This document shows, piece after piece, positions 43,951 through 56,702 of a stretch of 64,000 nucleotides of DNA. The position numbers and the translations under genes were made by a program. The notes below the pieces were generated by a model. That model was not told the origin of the DNA. It worked only from the letters and a program-made list of their open reading frames with translations, and did not search any database. How positions within the stretch are numbered: the first letter of the stretch is position 1; each line of letters begins with the position of its first letter. The DNA is from Meandrina meandrites (Eukaryota > Cnidaria > Anthozoa > Scleractinia > Meandrinidae). The stretch spans positions 6,536,001 to 6,600,000 of the forward strand of contig OY855908.1 of assembly GCA_963693305.1 (NCBI GenBank), read 5' to 3'.

Positions 43951-46291
43951 TTTCTTCAATAACAAAAAGTCAAAACTGATTAGCAAACGAAGGAAAGAAA
44001 TGCAAGAGTCAAAGTATAGAAGATGCGATCGCCGCACCGCCGCATAATTTGAATTTCATCGCTGTAATACGCAGAATCACAGGCTCGCAAATTAAACGTT
44101 TAGTAAGAATACGGATAGGGATACAAGGGAAAATTCGAATTACTCAACTAACCCTTAATCTAGTTAAAACTGCTTACGAAATTATCCGCTAAAACGCAGT
44201 TCAGCTTTTTACTACACTACAGCACAGATTTACCGCTCACCGCCGATTTTCAGGTCTGAAGCCTCAATAAACATCCTCGTCATTTCGCTCTAAAGCTGCA
44301 ATGGCTTCTTCAGTTTCAACCCATAAATTTTAGATGATTCCTCATCGAAGACTACTAGATTTGTTGTATGATTCTCGCCTTAGCAAGAATGCATCGTTGA
44401 ATCAGTGGTGAGAGTTCGACAAAACTTTAGCTGACTGCGTCAGCTTTTCAAATTTCATCCGTCTGTACTCTTATTGGCAATAAAAATTAGGCAATCAGCA
44501 CGCCGGAATTTGCTCTGTTATTGTTAAAACAATGATTTCCTCGTCAAAACTCCTAAAATTTCTGCGAACAACAATTTGATCCTTATCCTGCCCACCCTCC
44601 TCACATGAAATGCCAAGGATTTGTAATTTGGTGAAACCTAATGCACGAAAAAACGCTGGTTTACCTATAAACACTGCTATAAAACTATGAATCGACTTAA
44701 TCGACTTCCACTCTTTTACGGCGTTCGGTAGCTGACCAAAACTCTTCTTTCCTGGATAATCTCGATAATAAGTCTGACCTTGTCGGTATCTTCACCGCGG
44801 TCAAACGTCTGAGGAGGTTTTTGTTTTCTTATTTCGAGAAAAATCATTCACGTTAACGTGGAAGCATCAGTAAGGATATGTGAAATAGCTGCCGAGGGTA
44901 AATGTATTTTCAGTTCTCTCAAACGAGATTCTTTACTTTTAAAATGCTCTGCACCCGATCAAAATTGCTTTGACAATGGCGCCGACAGTCGGCATTTCGC
45001 CGTTTTCAAATGCTTAGAACTTTTTTAGTAAAGTTCCAAAATATTTAGTAAACCAGGAGAATACTTGTTAAGTATCAAACTTTGAACAGTGAAAATGAAA
45101 ACCTTATCTTTGAAGTAGTTTTCTTGTTTTTTACGTTTTACCGCGGTGAAGTCGGCATCATTTCGCAACATCGTTCCCAGGGCTTTTCCGTTCTTCGCAC
45201 GGTGGGGGCGGCGGGAAAAGACCCTGGCATCGGCTGGTCACGTGCCCATCTGACACCCGAAAAATCTGGGTGTAATAAATTTACAGTGAAATCGAAGATC
45301 GCATCATCAAAGGGCAAGATTGCGGAGTTTCGAGAGAAAATTTCTGTGTTTGGTCGTCTTGGATCCGCTCTTACTATACAACACGCAAAGAAGTCAACAG
45401 ACTTGCTTGTGGTAGAAGTGCAGTTTCATGTAATGGTCTGTAATCAACATTGAATTTAGTGAGCAAGACTGTCGCAAAACGAACGAGGGACGAAGGACTT
45501 AAAAACCTAAACATCGAGTGCGAAAGACTATAAACTCTTGATCAAAATGATGCAAGAAACATAACCTTTACTACGCAAAACGTCTCTATAAAACAAATTT
45601 GTAGCTTTCTCAAAGAAAGACAACGCAGACGCTGGATAAAATGGACAAAAATAAATATATATGTCATCCCTGATGAGAAGCAGCACATCTTGCAACAGTA
45701 GTAAACAGCCGGCTACGGCGTTTACTATAAAATGCAAGTAATCCACATTTTTACGGAAAGTTTAAGATCGATTTTGCCCTTCCAGAACGAACATTTTGAG
45801 AGGTAAAAACGTTAAACGTATCTGTAAATATGAGCCAAAACAAACCACAATAGAATTTACTGTCAACAGGAAACCGTACAGACCTATATAACCGCTCATT
45901 TGCTGGGCGGCAGTCACGCGGCTCTACTCAATTTTGAATTTAAAACGCCTCCTAATAATACAGCTGACAGCATAATTATTAATAGTGCCGTTTATAAACA
46001 CGTGAGAAGCGAAATAAGTTGTCCGACGAAATCCAATACATGCAGAACGTCAAATGTACAAATGTCACGATCATTGCAGTCATTATGAGTCCGTGTGGGA
46101 TCGCTCGGTCGTCTTGGATCGCTCTTGAACACAACGCTTGACTGAAAACGTTTGTTCCAGTTTGATTTGCATAACTTGACTTTTTGGTTTGAAGTCGCTC
46201 ACCATTGACACCAATCCCTCGCACTTCCTACAAAACAGCTTTGAAAGCGCATCACCCTCAGAAATAATGAATCACACGTGTATGTTGAATT
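43951..46291. other. Intronic or intergenic host DNA
   Basis: No exon, repeat or RNA gene could be supported. The open frame at 45082-45453 has no splice or start support and poor coding quality. Confidence 0.45.
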
Positions 46292-46959
46292 TAAGGTGGC
46301 TGGCTACCGTTTCCAACACTTTCCAGTACTTAGATTTCGATTGGTCATTATAACCACTCTTTATTAGTTGATGCTACAATGATGGTGTCAAACAAATGAT
46401 TAGTGATTGGTGAACACGTTGCTGTCATTTTTATTACACAATATGTTACCATAGCAACACTACAACCTGTTAAAAATACCCTTAATTTTAGCTTTAAGTG
46501 CTTATAACTCAAAAACGAGCCCGGTGACCCCCATTTTTTATTATGAAATTTTGATCAGCAAGACAAGATGCAACTTTTGGCGTAGTTTTAAAAAAATCTG
46601 TACATGGGGTTCAGAGAAAACTTAAATTTTCGTAAATTTAAGGTGGCTCTGAACGCCATGTGCAGATTTTTTTAAAACTTTGCAGAAAGTTGCATCTAAT
46701 ACTGTTGATTACAAAATGGGGGTCACCGGACTCGTTTTCAAGTTATAAGCACTTAAAGCTAAAATTAAGGGTGTTTTTAACAAGTCATACCGTTGCTATG
46801 GTAACATGTAATGTCCAAAAATTAACCATAACTTGTTTACCGGTCATTGGGCATCTGTTTGATACCATAATTGTTGGGTCAACTGAAAAATACTTTTGGT
46901 ATTGATCCGTCAAAATTGAGGTGTTGAAAAATGCAGGAAACTGTTCTGAGCCACCTTAA
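46292..46959. mobile_element. Two head-to-head copies of a TTAA MITE
   Basis: The right copy runs from TTAA 46638-46641 (AGGTGGCTCTGAACG...) to CTGAGCCACC|TTAA 46956-46959. The left copy is the inverse (46292-46625) with the same internal order: GTTGCATC, GGGGGTCACCGG, AAGCACTTAAAGC and CCATTGCTATGGTAAC-like segments. Together they form a palindrome of about 660 bp around 46626-46637. A third copy lies at 52240-52510. Confidence 0.75.
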
Positions 46960-47322
46960 GAGACAAGATATTTTTCAAGGCCCGTTTCATTGACAAACTC
47001 GAAGCAAATGACGGTTTTCGTTAACTCCGCCACAAAGCTGGCAAACTGAACTGCGAGCGTGGACCTTGCTCCCGGGCATACATACACTAAATCACTGAAT
47101 TACTTGCTGTTTGACCTTTTACGAGTGATTAAGAGGGATACGCGAGTAACACGACGATCTCGGGATATTTCACTACAAATCAAAATGCTAATGTAACCTT
47201 TGAGTCCCCATTTCGCAGCCCGTAATGATGAGAGAGGGAGAAATCTACCTGAGAGAATGTCGGGAAGCTACATTACACACTATATAATCTATTTTTTTTT
47301 GTTTTAGTAGAGACAGACTTAC

Positions 47323-47587
47323 GTTCTGTTACATAAAAAAAACTGTAATCCGATTTGCTTCGCTCCAAGTCATCTATTCTGCCATCATGATAGAGAAGCA
47401 AAACCAGGCATTTCTTAAACTCCGGTACAGTGGTCTGTACAAAACTGTTAATTTCCCGTGCAGTGGTGCAAATCTCTGCTCTACACACAGGGCGCAGAGG
47501 AGTCAAATTTGTCACCAATTCAAAATTTCTATCGTGCAAAACGATCTTGTAAGGAAGCGTACGTGATTTAGCGCCGTCATGCGATAT
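47323..47587 (-). CDS. Candidate internal exon, unknown domain
   Basis: Open from an acceptor-like TTAACAG (ending 47588) to a GTAAGT donor at 47322; it enters in phase 0 and leaves in phase 1. It encodes about 88 residues including NFELVTNLTPLRPVCRAEIC, TTVPEFKKCLVLLLYHDGRI and DDLERSKSDYSFFYVTER, which has the composition of real protein. Its exit phase fits the exon at 43361-43144. Its entry phase does not match the exit phase of the microexons, so at least one connecting exon is missing, or it starts an independent transcript. Family unknown. Confidence 0.4.
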
Positions 47588-47750
47588 CTGTTAACAGATC
47601 GGCTGACAATAATATATTTAATAGAAACTTTCAGATTGGAGTATGAGTACGACCTTCGAAATTTAATCCAGTTATGTTCCCAGAGCCCTCAATCTTTCCT
47701 GTTGCTGACCAGTTGCAAAGGAGACTATCTTAACTTACGTCGGAAATTAC

Positions 47751-47777
47751 CTTCTTCCTCTCTTCTCCGGCGATCTT
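47751..47777 (-). CDS. 27-nt microexon (copy B)
   Basis: Acceptor TTTCTTTTTTTCAG-like (TTTCTTTCAG) ends at 47778; donor GTAATT at 47750. Read in phase 1 it encodes DRRRREEE. It shares flanking intron sequence with copies D and E. Confidence 0.55.
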
Positions 47778-48100
47778 CTGAAAGAAAAATGGAAATATTT
47801 TTATTACGCAGCCCTCTCCATCATTGCCAACGTTGTTTCCTGCCAACAAGTTTCTAGGGTAAACAATCTAAACATTTTTGTCAGGAGTCTTTGAATTTCA
47901 ATGTGGAGGGGAAGTATCCTATGGAACTTGGATACACTCTTTTTTTATATAAGAATATATTTTATAAGAATATCGAGGCTGAAATTTTGAAAATTTAAGA
48001 ATATTTTAAGAATAAAGGCGAGGCTGAGATTTTGAAAACGATAGATATAATTTTGTTTGTTGAAAAATCTTTAAATACAATACAATTATAACAATATATA

Positions 48101-49011
48101 TACGTGAATTTATGAAAATGGGGTCAAATAAAAGTCTCCCCGGTCTGTTTGGCAATGTACCTTTGGGGCCTTAGTAGGCTTAAAAGAGGGCTGAGAAACG
48201 AAAAAAAAAAGTGTTAAACAGCGCGAAAGGGTTAATAAGTCAAAGGAGAAGAGAGAGAGAAAAAAGATAAGATAAGAGATAAGATAACTTTATTTTACAT
48301 GGATCGAACACTTAGCTAAGAAGCTAGTTTGCAGGTTCTCCATGAAAACACATAAACTAGTTGTAAAAATTCTAAAAAAATACTAAAAATTCAACTAGTT
48401 ACAAGAATCTATTACAATAATATTTAAAAATATTAAAAAATCAACTATTTACAACAATCTATTACAATAATATGCTAAAAAAAATGACATTTCCTTTAGT
48501 TTTTATATCGTCTACTTTGGCGTTTCTGGCGAGAAAAAAACGTTTACGGCGAATTTCGCACAGAGCGCTGAAAATAACGCTGACCCCGTTTTCATGATAA
48601 AATCAGGTATATAATGGCATAGATCACGGCGAATATGACCGGAAAAGCCCAAAGTGTGCCTCTCGTGTTACTGTCAATCACTTTGAAAGCTTCTGGGTTG
48701 AAAACTAGGCTTTCTGTAGGAATATGTAACATACTATGCTATGATATACGTGAATTTATGAAAATGGGGTCAAAGAAAAGTCTCCCCGGTCTGTTTGGCA
48801 ATGTACCTTTGGGGCCTTAGTAGGCTTAAAAGAGGGCTGAGAAACGAAAAAAAAAAAGTGTTAAACAGCGCGAAAGGGTTAATAAGTCAAAGGAGAAGGA
48901 GAGAGAAAAAAAAAATGACATTTCCTTTAGTTTTTATATCGTTTACGGCGAATTTCGCACAGAGCGCTGAAAATAACGCTGACCCCGTTTTCATAAAATC
49001 AGGTATATATA
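48101..49011. repeat. Direct duplication, first copy split by a 218-bp repeat
   Basis: The segment starting TACGTGAATTTATGAAAATG occurs at 48101 and again at 48747 and is nearly identical through AATAAGTCAAAGGAGAAG. Copy 1 resumes at about 48481 after an insert (48263-48480) starting with AAGATAAGATAACTTTATTT and containing AGCTAGTTTGCAGG. Both copies end near CCCCGTTTTCAT...AAATCAGGTATAT. Confidence 0.7.
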
Positions 49012-49260
49012 TTATAACAATTATAACAATTATTACAATCAACCACGCTATCTCTGTGCGAAATGCTTTTTTTAAAGCCAAAACGGCCAAGTGTCGTTTG
49101 ACGTGACATCTTGACCTCGCTGGCTGCAACGAAAAGCGATGGAGCACGTGCACAATGTAACGTGATACAGATCTTGGTACCAAAAACTGGTAATTGATAC
49201 CGCAATTAATTCTAAGACAGAAATGTTAATGCTATTTTAAAAAGATCTAACAGTAAGAAC

Positions 49261-49287
49261 CTCTTTCTTGCCATCTCCGACGATGAT
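49261..49287 (-). CDS. 27-nt microexon (copy C)
   Basis: Acceptor TTTCTCTTTCAG ends at 49288. The exon encodes HRRRWQER in phase 1. The donor is GTTCTT, weaker than in the other copies, so it may be skipped. Confidence 0.4.
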
Positions 49288-49537
49288 CTGAAAGAGAAAC
49301 GGAAAGATTTTACTTCCTGAACACGGAACATGTCGGTCACAAAAAAACTAAACACCTTCTTTGTGTGGGTGTGCGTGTGGGTGTGGGTGTTCACATGCCC
49401 TCTTCATGTACATAGGAATTTGCACAATTGTGTCTTCTAAAAGCTTTCACTGTTAGTGAAAATACGAAGAAATACATTTTCTTGACCGAAATATACCTAA
49501 GCATTAATTTAAAATGTTTCAGAAAGAAAAACGTTAC

Positions 49538-49564
49538 CTTCTATTAATTGTCTCCGGAGACCTT
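49538..49564 (-). CDS. 27-nt microexon (copy D)
   Basis: Acceptor CCTCTCTTTCAG ends at 49565; donor GTAACG at 49537. Phase 1 gives GLRRQLIE. Phase 0 would contain TAA, which supports phase 1 for the whole series. Confidence 0.5.
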
Positions 49565-49916
49565 CTGAAAGAGAGGGTGAAAGTATTTTAATATGCAGTC
49601 CTTTCCATCATTCCAAACTTTTGTGCCTGTCAAAAGGTTTCTAGCGCAATCAATGTCACAAACTATATTGTTGAAATCTACTTGCAATCAGTATCACAAA
49701 TGATGCAACTTGATTGGCTACGTTACACACCATGAAGTGCTTTTATTTCCTATTCATTTTTTTTTTGAGTTCTCTCCGAAAAATTTGGGTGCACGTGAGG
49801 TGTGCGGCGCGAACCCTTACCCCACTTCAGTACCGAAAAATAAGCGATTTCCCTACATAATGACATACATTTTTGAAGAACATATAAACTAGGCATCAAT
49901 TGGTGTCGGAAATTAC

Positions 49917-49943
49917 CTTTTTTCTCTCTTCTCCGACGATATT
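49917..49943 (-). CDS. 27-nt microexon (copy E)
   Basis: Acceptor TTTCTTTTTCAG ends at 49944; donor GTAATT at 49916. It encodes YRRRREKK in phase 1. Together with copy B it has the best splice sites of the array. Confidence 0.55.
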
Positions 49944-50196
49944 CTGAAAAAGAAATAGAAATATTTTAATAAGCAGTGCTTTCCACCTTTAAAAAATGTT
50001 TTTGTCTATCAACAAGTTTTTTAGAACAATCAATAAGACAGTTCAGTGTGGTCTGGAGTCTTCTATTCGAACTTCAATGTAAAGGGAAAGTATGTTATGA
50101 AACTTTAAAGAATGGATCAACTGAGTTAAAAAAAGATCCTACTTTCCTGCTGAAAATAACTACAGGCATCAATTAAATTTGTCTCAGGATGATTAA

Positions 50197-50859
50197 AGGT
50201 GTCAGCGTACCCGAAATGACCATCTTCCGTTGAAGCTGTTTTACCACCCCGCGTTTATAGAAAACCCCAGTAAGTATAGATTTTCTGAAAGCCTAAGAGT
50301 TGGAGGTTACGAAAATATATTTATTTGAAGTTGAAAAATTAATGTTGTGTGAATAGAGCATTTGATTTCCAAAAGTACCGAGTTCGTTTCCTGTCGGAAT
50401 TGAACGGGAAAAAGCGATCAACATCGCGATGTGTTCTTCACACCTCCTCTAAAAACTGTGATGGGAAGTACTGATTACTTGTCTTGTTTGTTTTCAACAG
50501 ACAGCTTAACTTTAAGAATTTAAAAATGAACCTTTACCTTTGATAAAATAGCTATAAATTTTGAAAGAAGAAAAAAATTAAAAATTTCCCGACATAGTTT
50601 TTCAGAGGAAGGTGTGAAGAACACATATAATAGCGATGTTGATCATTTTTTCCCGTTCAATTCCGACAGGAAACGAACTCGATTTGTGAGCCTCCGTACT
50701 ATGGAAATCAAACGCTCTATTTGCACAACATTAATTTTTCAACTTCAAATGAATCTATCTTTGTAATCTACAACTCTTAGGCTTTCAGAAAATATCTACC
50801 GGCTTTACTGGGGTTTTCGATAAAAGCGGAGCGGTGGTCATTTGGGGTACGCTGATACC
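50197..50859. mobile_element. Foldback element at TTAA
   Basis: Inverted arms GGTGTCAGCGTACCC... (from 50198) and ...GGGGTACGCTGATACC (to 50859), flanked by TTAA (50193-50196 and 50860-50863). The arms pair over about 280 bp (CCGTTCAATTCCGACAGGAA occurs in inverted form). Non-coding; it lies between microexons E and F. Confidence 0.75.
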
Positions 50860-50881
50860 TTAACCGTACGCTGGGCATTAC

Positions 50882-50905
50882 CTCGTCGTTGTCTCCGAAT
50901 GTTTT
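50882..50905 (-). pseudogene. 24-nt decayed microexon (copy F)
   Basis: Aligned to copy D it shares CGGAGACAA and a GTAATG donor, but it is 3 nt shorter and the acceptor dinucleotide reads CG instead of AG. It is probably no longer spliced. Confidence 0.45.
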
Positions 50906-51171
50906 CGGAAAGAGATATGACAATATTTTACCTCATTAACAAGAAATCTTTGTACACATATATTCTTTCTGCACTCAGGAATTTGGCACAGTTAAAATTC
51001 ACCCACACCATGTAATCTAACAATTCTCATTGGTTTTAACAGCATGCTTTATGGGAGTACAAGGTTTTTGTGTGAGCTTGCTTTTTCGCAATCCAAGGGG
51101 AAATGGTATCATTATCCCTTTCACTTTTGTCGCGCAAAATGGAAAAACCAGCATACCTAGGACTCCGATTA

Positions 51172-51288
51172 CAGTAGCACCCGATTTCTCGAACCTCCTG
51201 GGGAAATGCTGGAAATGCAGCACTATCCAAGGCAAACAAAATTGTGAGTTTCAAGAAACCGAGGGTTCGAGAAATCGGGATTCTACTG
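51172..51288. mobile_element. 117-bp mariner/pogo-type MITE
   Basis: Terminal CAGTAG...CCGATTTCTCGAACC is repeated inverted at the right (GGTTCGAGAAATCGGGATTC then CTACTG), flanked by TA. CAGTAGAAnCCCGATTTCTCGAA-type ends are usual for Tigger/pogo relatives. Confidence 0.75.
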
Positions 51289-51953
51289 TAATTTCAGGAC
51301 CGAGCGCAAAAAGTTACTCTCAATCGGATAAAAAAAATAGTTAAAAACGGAAAAAACTCTAACCGAGCGACAGCACAATAAACAACTGAAGGAAAAACTG
51401 AAGACTGTTGATTTCACTCGTTTGTCGCTTCTGGAGTTAAAAAATATATGTCTCTGCCTTCCAGGGTAAACTACCAAGACTGGTATTTTTGGTCGCCCCG
51501 GAGTCACGGGAATCGAATCCAGTTGGTGAGTAAATAGTGTCACGTCAACCTCAACAACCTTAAAATCAACAGCCGTCGAAGAGCCATGCCTTTAACTATA
51601 AAGCAGTTCAACCCAACATCGAATCACTTCGATACCTCGGGGAACGTTCACCACGACCGAGTCGGCACTCAGAACTCACTGTGGTATTCAAATACCAGCG
51701 TTTTAATACCTACCCAGTTCATCCATGATTTTTTGAACAGGATTGCATTTTAAGCACTAACTCTGCATGTGTATTGGAAAATCTGAAGCTTAGTCTCAAC
51801 AGTATGGGAGAATGGAATTCTGTAATATTTTTGCCAGTTTAATTGGTGGCTGAAGACGAAGGTACTCCTTTCCATTTCCTCTGAACGTTAACTGGCTGGG
51901 AAATACACTTAATTATGATCCTTGTTAATCAGTGGGCCGGATGTGGTACTCAC

Positions 51954-52043
51954 CACGATTTCCTGCCCGATTCGTCAAAACCACACCTACGGCCGCCGTT
52001 ACCAAACCTACGGTCGCCGTTACAGCGGTTGCAACCACAACAG
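51954..52043 (-). CDS. Transmembrane exon of the microexon gene
   Basis: Acceptor CATGCAG ends at 52044; donor GTGAGT at 51953. Ninety nt, phase 1 in and phase 1 out. It encodes VVVATAVTATVGLVTAAVGV then VLTNRAGNR: a hydrophobic Ala/Val/Thr/Gly segment of about 22 residues followed by basic residues. This suggests a signal anchor with the C-terminal part in the cytosol. The phase fits the start exon at 57411-57392 upstream and all 27-nt microexons downstream. GTAGGT-type internal near-repeats (ACCGTAGG/GCCGTAGG) indicate an internal duplication. Confidence 0.6.
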
Positions 52044-52199
52044 CTGCATGTTATAAAGTAAAATAGAACACAAATTAATTTTAGCTCGCCACAATTCTTA
52101 AATTCACTGAAATACATACTACATTGCATTGCATTGTTATGTTCAATAAGGTATATAAACGTGCACGTAACTACCTAGGAACTACCTACCTTACTTTAA

Positions 52200-52510
52200 C
52201 AAACAAATTCTACGAAGCGGTTTCAGAGCCACCTTAATTTTTCAAAAAAATTAAGGTGGCTTTGAAACTGCTTTGTAGAAGATTCGTTGTTATTTCTACA
52301 AAAAGTTGCATCTTTTAAGTAACAAAACATGCTGATCATAATTTGATGATAAAAAATGGGGGTTATTAAGCTCGTTTTGGGGTTAAAAGCGCTTAAAAAC
52401 AAAATTAAGGGTTATACTATTGCTATGGTAGCCAGTAATGTCAAGAAAATAACCGCAATTCATTTATCAATGATTAGACATTTGTTTGATACCATTATTA
52501 ACAACATTTT
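52200..52510. mobile_element. Third copy of the AGGTGGC MITE, with inverted stub
   Basis: From TTAAGGTGGCTTTGAAACTG (52251) rightward it has the same internal order as 46638-46955. A short inverted stub (52200-52241, CAGAGCCACCTTAA) abuts it, so the junction can form a hairpin. Confidence 0.6.
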
Positions 52511-55500
52511 TACTACACAAGACCGATTTAACAGGTTCCGTATTCCCCTTGACCGCGCGAGTGATAAAAAAACGGTGGCAACGGTGGGAAAAGTAAACAT
52601 TTGATAAAAAATCTCTTATTAGAAATTTTATATCGCTGTACATTTTTACTCGTCATTTGTATTTTAATTTGACTCGCCCTTTGAGCTCGCCAAAATAATG
52701 CGATATTACACACTGAAATGTCTAATAAGATATAGTATTAAACATATGCAAAGGTTTTAATCATTCGAGAATATTCGTGCAGCTCATCGACTTTTTTATA
52801 TTTTTCCGGCCATCTACTATTTTGATTTCGAACTAAACAGAGGTGTAAGTTAATTAAAGGAGGATAAAATAATGAAATATAAGACGGTTTCTCGCCCTCT
52901 CTTGCTGATGAGCAATATATACGCAAGCGTTATGCACTAGTCAGCGGAATAACAAAATGTCTCATAGGAAATATGAGACATGTGTCACTTCTTCTATTCC
53001 TCTATCCTGAGGATAAAAGAATAGAAGAAGTGAAATTGGCCTCGGAAATGGCTTTGCCATTTTCCAAGTTTAAAAAAAAATGAGAAAAGGGAATATTTGT
53101 ATACAAATATGATTTTTATGTCTTCAAACCCGACATTTATAGTTAGAGTGTATTGTGTAACATAAATTCACGATTATGACGTCACGTGGTAGGGCCTGTG
53201 CAATGATTATTGTACCACCCTCTGGCGTTCACATGCTGTTTGCCAAAGACTCGCATCGTGTAATTAAATGAATTCAGCTGCCCTTTCTTTCCCCCGCCTC
53301 CTCCCCGTGGCCTTGTCGCTTGTCTTAGTCTTGAGGTTTGGTGCCTTTACTGGGCAAAATCATTAATATTTATAAATTTTAGATAATATAAGTCATTTTC
53401 ACAGATTTTGGAATGAGGTGGCTATGGGCCTTTGCTCATAGCCATACATTATTTCAATTTATATTAATAATTAAAGGGGCTATGAGCGTTTTGCTTATAG
53501 CCATTTTTCACCAACTCAACATGTATTTATTTGTTTGCTTGTTTACTTGCTTGTTATCTCATTGCCCAGCAAACAGAGCACGGGAAAATGCAGCACTCAG
53601 CATTATTATTTATTTCAAAAAGAGTGAAGACATAAATGACCTTTGTTTAGGCTTATAAATCCTGAGATGCTGCAGAAGGATGGTTTACCGTTCTAAAGAC
53701 CAGGCGAATACATTATGCGGCTTTATTTAACTGAGCTCGTTTAAAGTTCGTGGGAGTGGGGTCTGGGCAGAAAGCAATCCTCTGTGTATCTTCAAAAGTA
53801 TTGGACATTTCTTTAAAAAATACGTCACACCAAACTTCAACCTCAAAGCAACAGCTGATGTAATTTTTTAATCAGTTAAATGAAGACTGCTGAAAAGCTG
53901 TTAGAAAATGTTTGGTAGGGTCCCTAAAAACTGTTTCGTGAAACATTAAATTAAGGCGATGGCAAACTAGGACACTATGTTGCTCATGAAGTCTTCTAGG
54001 GTGAGCAAAAGGGGGAAACTTGTTTCGGATATAAAAATGTTTCGGAAAAACTGAGAAACAATAGGGAAGATTTGTGTCTACAACAATGTGTCCGCAACAT
54101 CATGTCCCCGTTTGCCACCTCCTTTAATCAAAAAAATTCTATATTGGAAAATGCTCGGTTAAAACGTAGTAGCAAAAAAGGAAAAGGTACATCAGCAAAA
54201 AGTGACACACCGAAATATTTGCCATGAATTTCAGAATGAGTAAGAAAGATAGCTCAATATTACTATTTTTTTCAGTAACTACCGTCAGCTGTCAAAAAAG
54301 GGTAATTTTTACAGTCAACCGTCAAAAGAGCAGTTAATATATAGATTTAGGCAGGCCTAAAAGCGGAGCTCCCATTTATTGTTTTTTGCTTGAATTTAGT
54401 GTTTTGATGTCCCTGCACTTTATTGGGTTCCCCACGAGTGCACGGAGGCGCACATATCAAATTTTAGTATAAAAACTTTTTACAACTTTTACTGTACACT
54501 AATAAACCTCGTAGAGCAAATCAGTGTAAAAAAGGACCTAGTTGAAGGCAAGGAAATTTGTTTTGATTTACTTCAAAACAGTCAAGGCAACACAATCAAC
54601 TCAAGGCAAAAAAAAACTACAGCGCGAAAAAAGTCAACACGCGGCTAAAGAAAATGAGTTCACGCCAGAACAAAGAAAAACACGGCCGCAAAAAAAACCT
54701 GGCAAATTCATTGGGAGCCGGTTATGCAAGTTATTTTAAAGCAGTTTTTGTGTGAGTTGTGGCAGTTTGTGATTTAGAAGTGGTGCTCACTATCAAGCGA
54801 ACAACTTAGTTTGAGCCGTCTTGTTTTGGTTGCATGATTTACTATTCTGTTTTATCGTACACGTTGCTTAATACCTTAGAGAATTTTATGTAGAGAACTA
54901 AATGAATTTTTTCTTCGTTTCTGGTAAGCAAATGTGCGGTAGAAAAAGTCTGAACTCACTCACCCAGGCACAGGTAACACTCGACGAAACCGGTGTAAAT
55001 AATTGTTTACGAATCTTAAATCACGCGTACGAGATTTAACATACACTCACTGAAATAAACAACGCGAGCGAATAAAATAGAGCAGTTGGATAATAAATCG
55101 CTTAAATTAATTTTAGTGTGCAGTATCTTTGAGTAGTTTTACTAGTTTTGGTTTGGACTTGTTAAGTTTGCGGGATTTTCCTCAGTATAAGCTGGTATAA
55201 GTGTAGTTTGTAATATTTTGCAAAGGCGAAACGTGCTTTTCATCCGAGTACATGTAGTTCAATAATTTAATATTCTTTTCAAATGAAAATCCAATATAAA
55301 CTAAAACACAGCATTTGAAACCAAACATTTAATAGACAATGTCTGTATAAAACGTACAAAAGTGATTAAAGCTAAGAGGTTTGAAAGCAGCATTAAGAAA
55401 TAATGGAATTTGTAAATATGTAAGCCTACGGAAAGATCTGACAAACGATACAACTTCGAATTCGTTTATAAATGACTGAAGTATAAACAGATTCTCACAA

Positions 55501-56580
55501 TAAAAACAGACTTCAGCTTAGGGTAAACATTACGTTTGTTACCTTATATTTGGAAAAGGCTTGTAAATTCTGCAGGGCAAAGCTTTCAAACCAGCAGCAT
55601 ATTAAATATCGGAAACGAACACGCCAGTTTCCATCTGAGCTTACTCCAACTTCAACTCCATCGACATATATTATATGAATTATCAGCGAAGATCAATCTC
55701 TTCCTTTCTTTCGGTGTAGCTGTTAGCAGTCTTTTATCCATCACTTCGTGAACTGACCGGCTCTGAGCTCACTTTTAGTTCGGCTTAATTTCAACTGAAT
55801 TAATCAACCGCAAAAGCCGTAGACAGTTCTTCAACTCTCGCTGTTTTGACTTGTTGTCCGATAAATCATATTCAAGTCGGCAAACATTTCGGATGTTCAC
55901 GCTAAGAGGCTATCCGTAAATCATTTGGCGTAAGTTTCCATGATGTAGATGAGTAAATAAAGCGAGAAATATTCACGAAGATCTATGTTTTCCAGCAGCT
56001 TTGTTCGCCTCTTTCATTCAGCGTAAAAAGCGAACAAGGTGCCACCCGTGCCACAGATTTTTTGCCGCTTTTTCATACAATCGCGTCGTTTAAGTTAAAA
56101 TGAAATGTCCAGATCATTTTAAACCTCTGAAGTAATGCAGAGTTCTTACAAATTTTTACGACAGGTAGCTCAACTCTAAACGAACCGAATGAACCGAATA
56201 TGTCTTTGTGTCACTTTTTGCGTAAGAAGGACTCCAAATCAAGGACAAAGGCAAACTCGTCCCCAGGCCTAATCCGTACGTACGGGCGTACGTACGTACG
56301 GACGGACGGACGGACATGACGTCATAACCAAATTTTCTCGGCTCGATGGGTTCACCATATTCTATAGCTATGGATGCTCCGCCGAAGGCGCCCGCGGGAG
56401 CTCCGCTATTATTAGCCGTCAAAACGGTTTCAAGGTCTTTAAAATCTCATGATTTCAGCTGTTCATCTTGGACTTTACCAGTTACAATGCTCCCAAATAT
56501 ACCCATTTTACAGTTTTTCCATTTAATACTATTTCCGGTGGCAAAATTGATAAAAATACACTTATAAAAATAATTATTAG
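52511..56580. other. Intron-like host DNA
   Basis: Contains a hairpin at 52989-53033 (CACTTCTTCTATTC and its complement), two diverged units of the CCGTCA repeat (about 54280-54335) and CGTACG/CGGA runs at 56270-56315. No exon was supported between the transmembrane exon and the start exon. Confidence 0.45.
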
Positions 56581-56587
56581 AAGTGAA

Positions 56588-56668
56588 GGTGATAAGTGAT
56601 CTTCGCAGCGAATTTCCAATTTAAGCAATCGGAGCTAAGCTCAGTCGGTAGAGCATCGCACCAATATC

Positions 56669-56702
<34 letters not shown>

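Noticed and set aside
45082..45453. 123-aa plus-strand ORF
   Set aside because: No splice, promoter or family support; composition looks random.
42713..50905. Reading the 27-nt microexons in phase 0 (KIAGEERKK type)
   Set aside because: Copy D contains TAA in that phase, and the transmembrane exon exits in phase 1, so phase 1 is the consistent reading.
56635..56702. Functional tRNA gene
   Set aside because: A and B boxes are good, but the ends do not pair into a convincing acceptor stem, inverted arms flank it, and a diverged copy exists at 21.7 kb, so a SINE is more likely.
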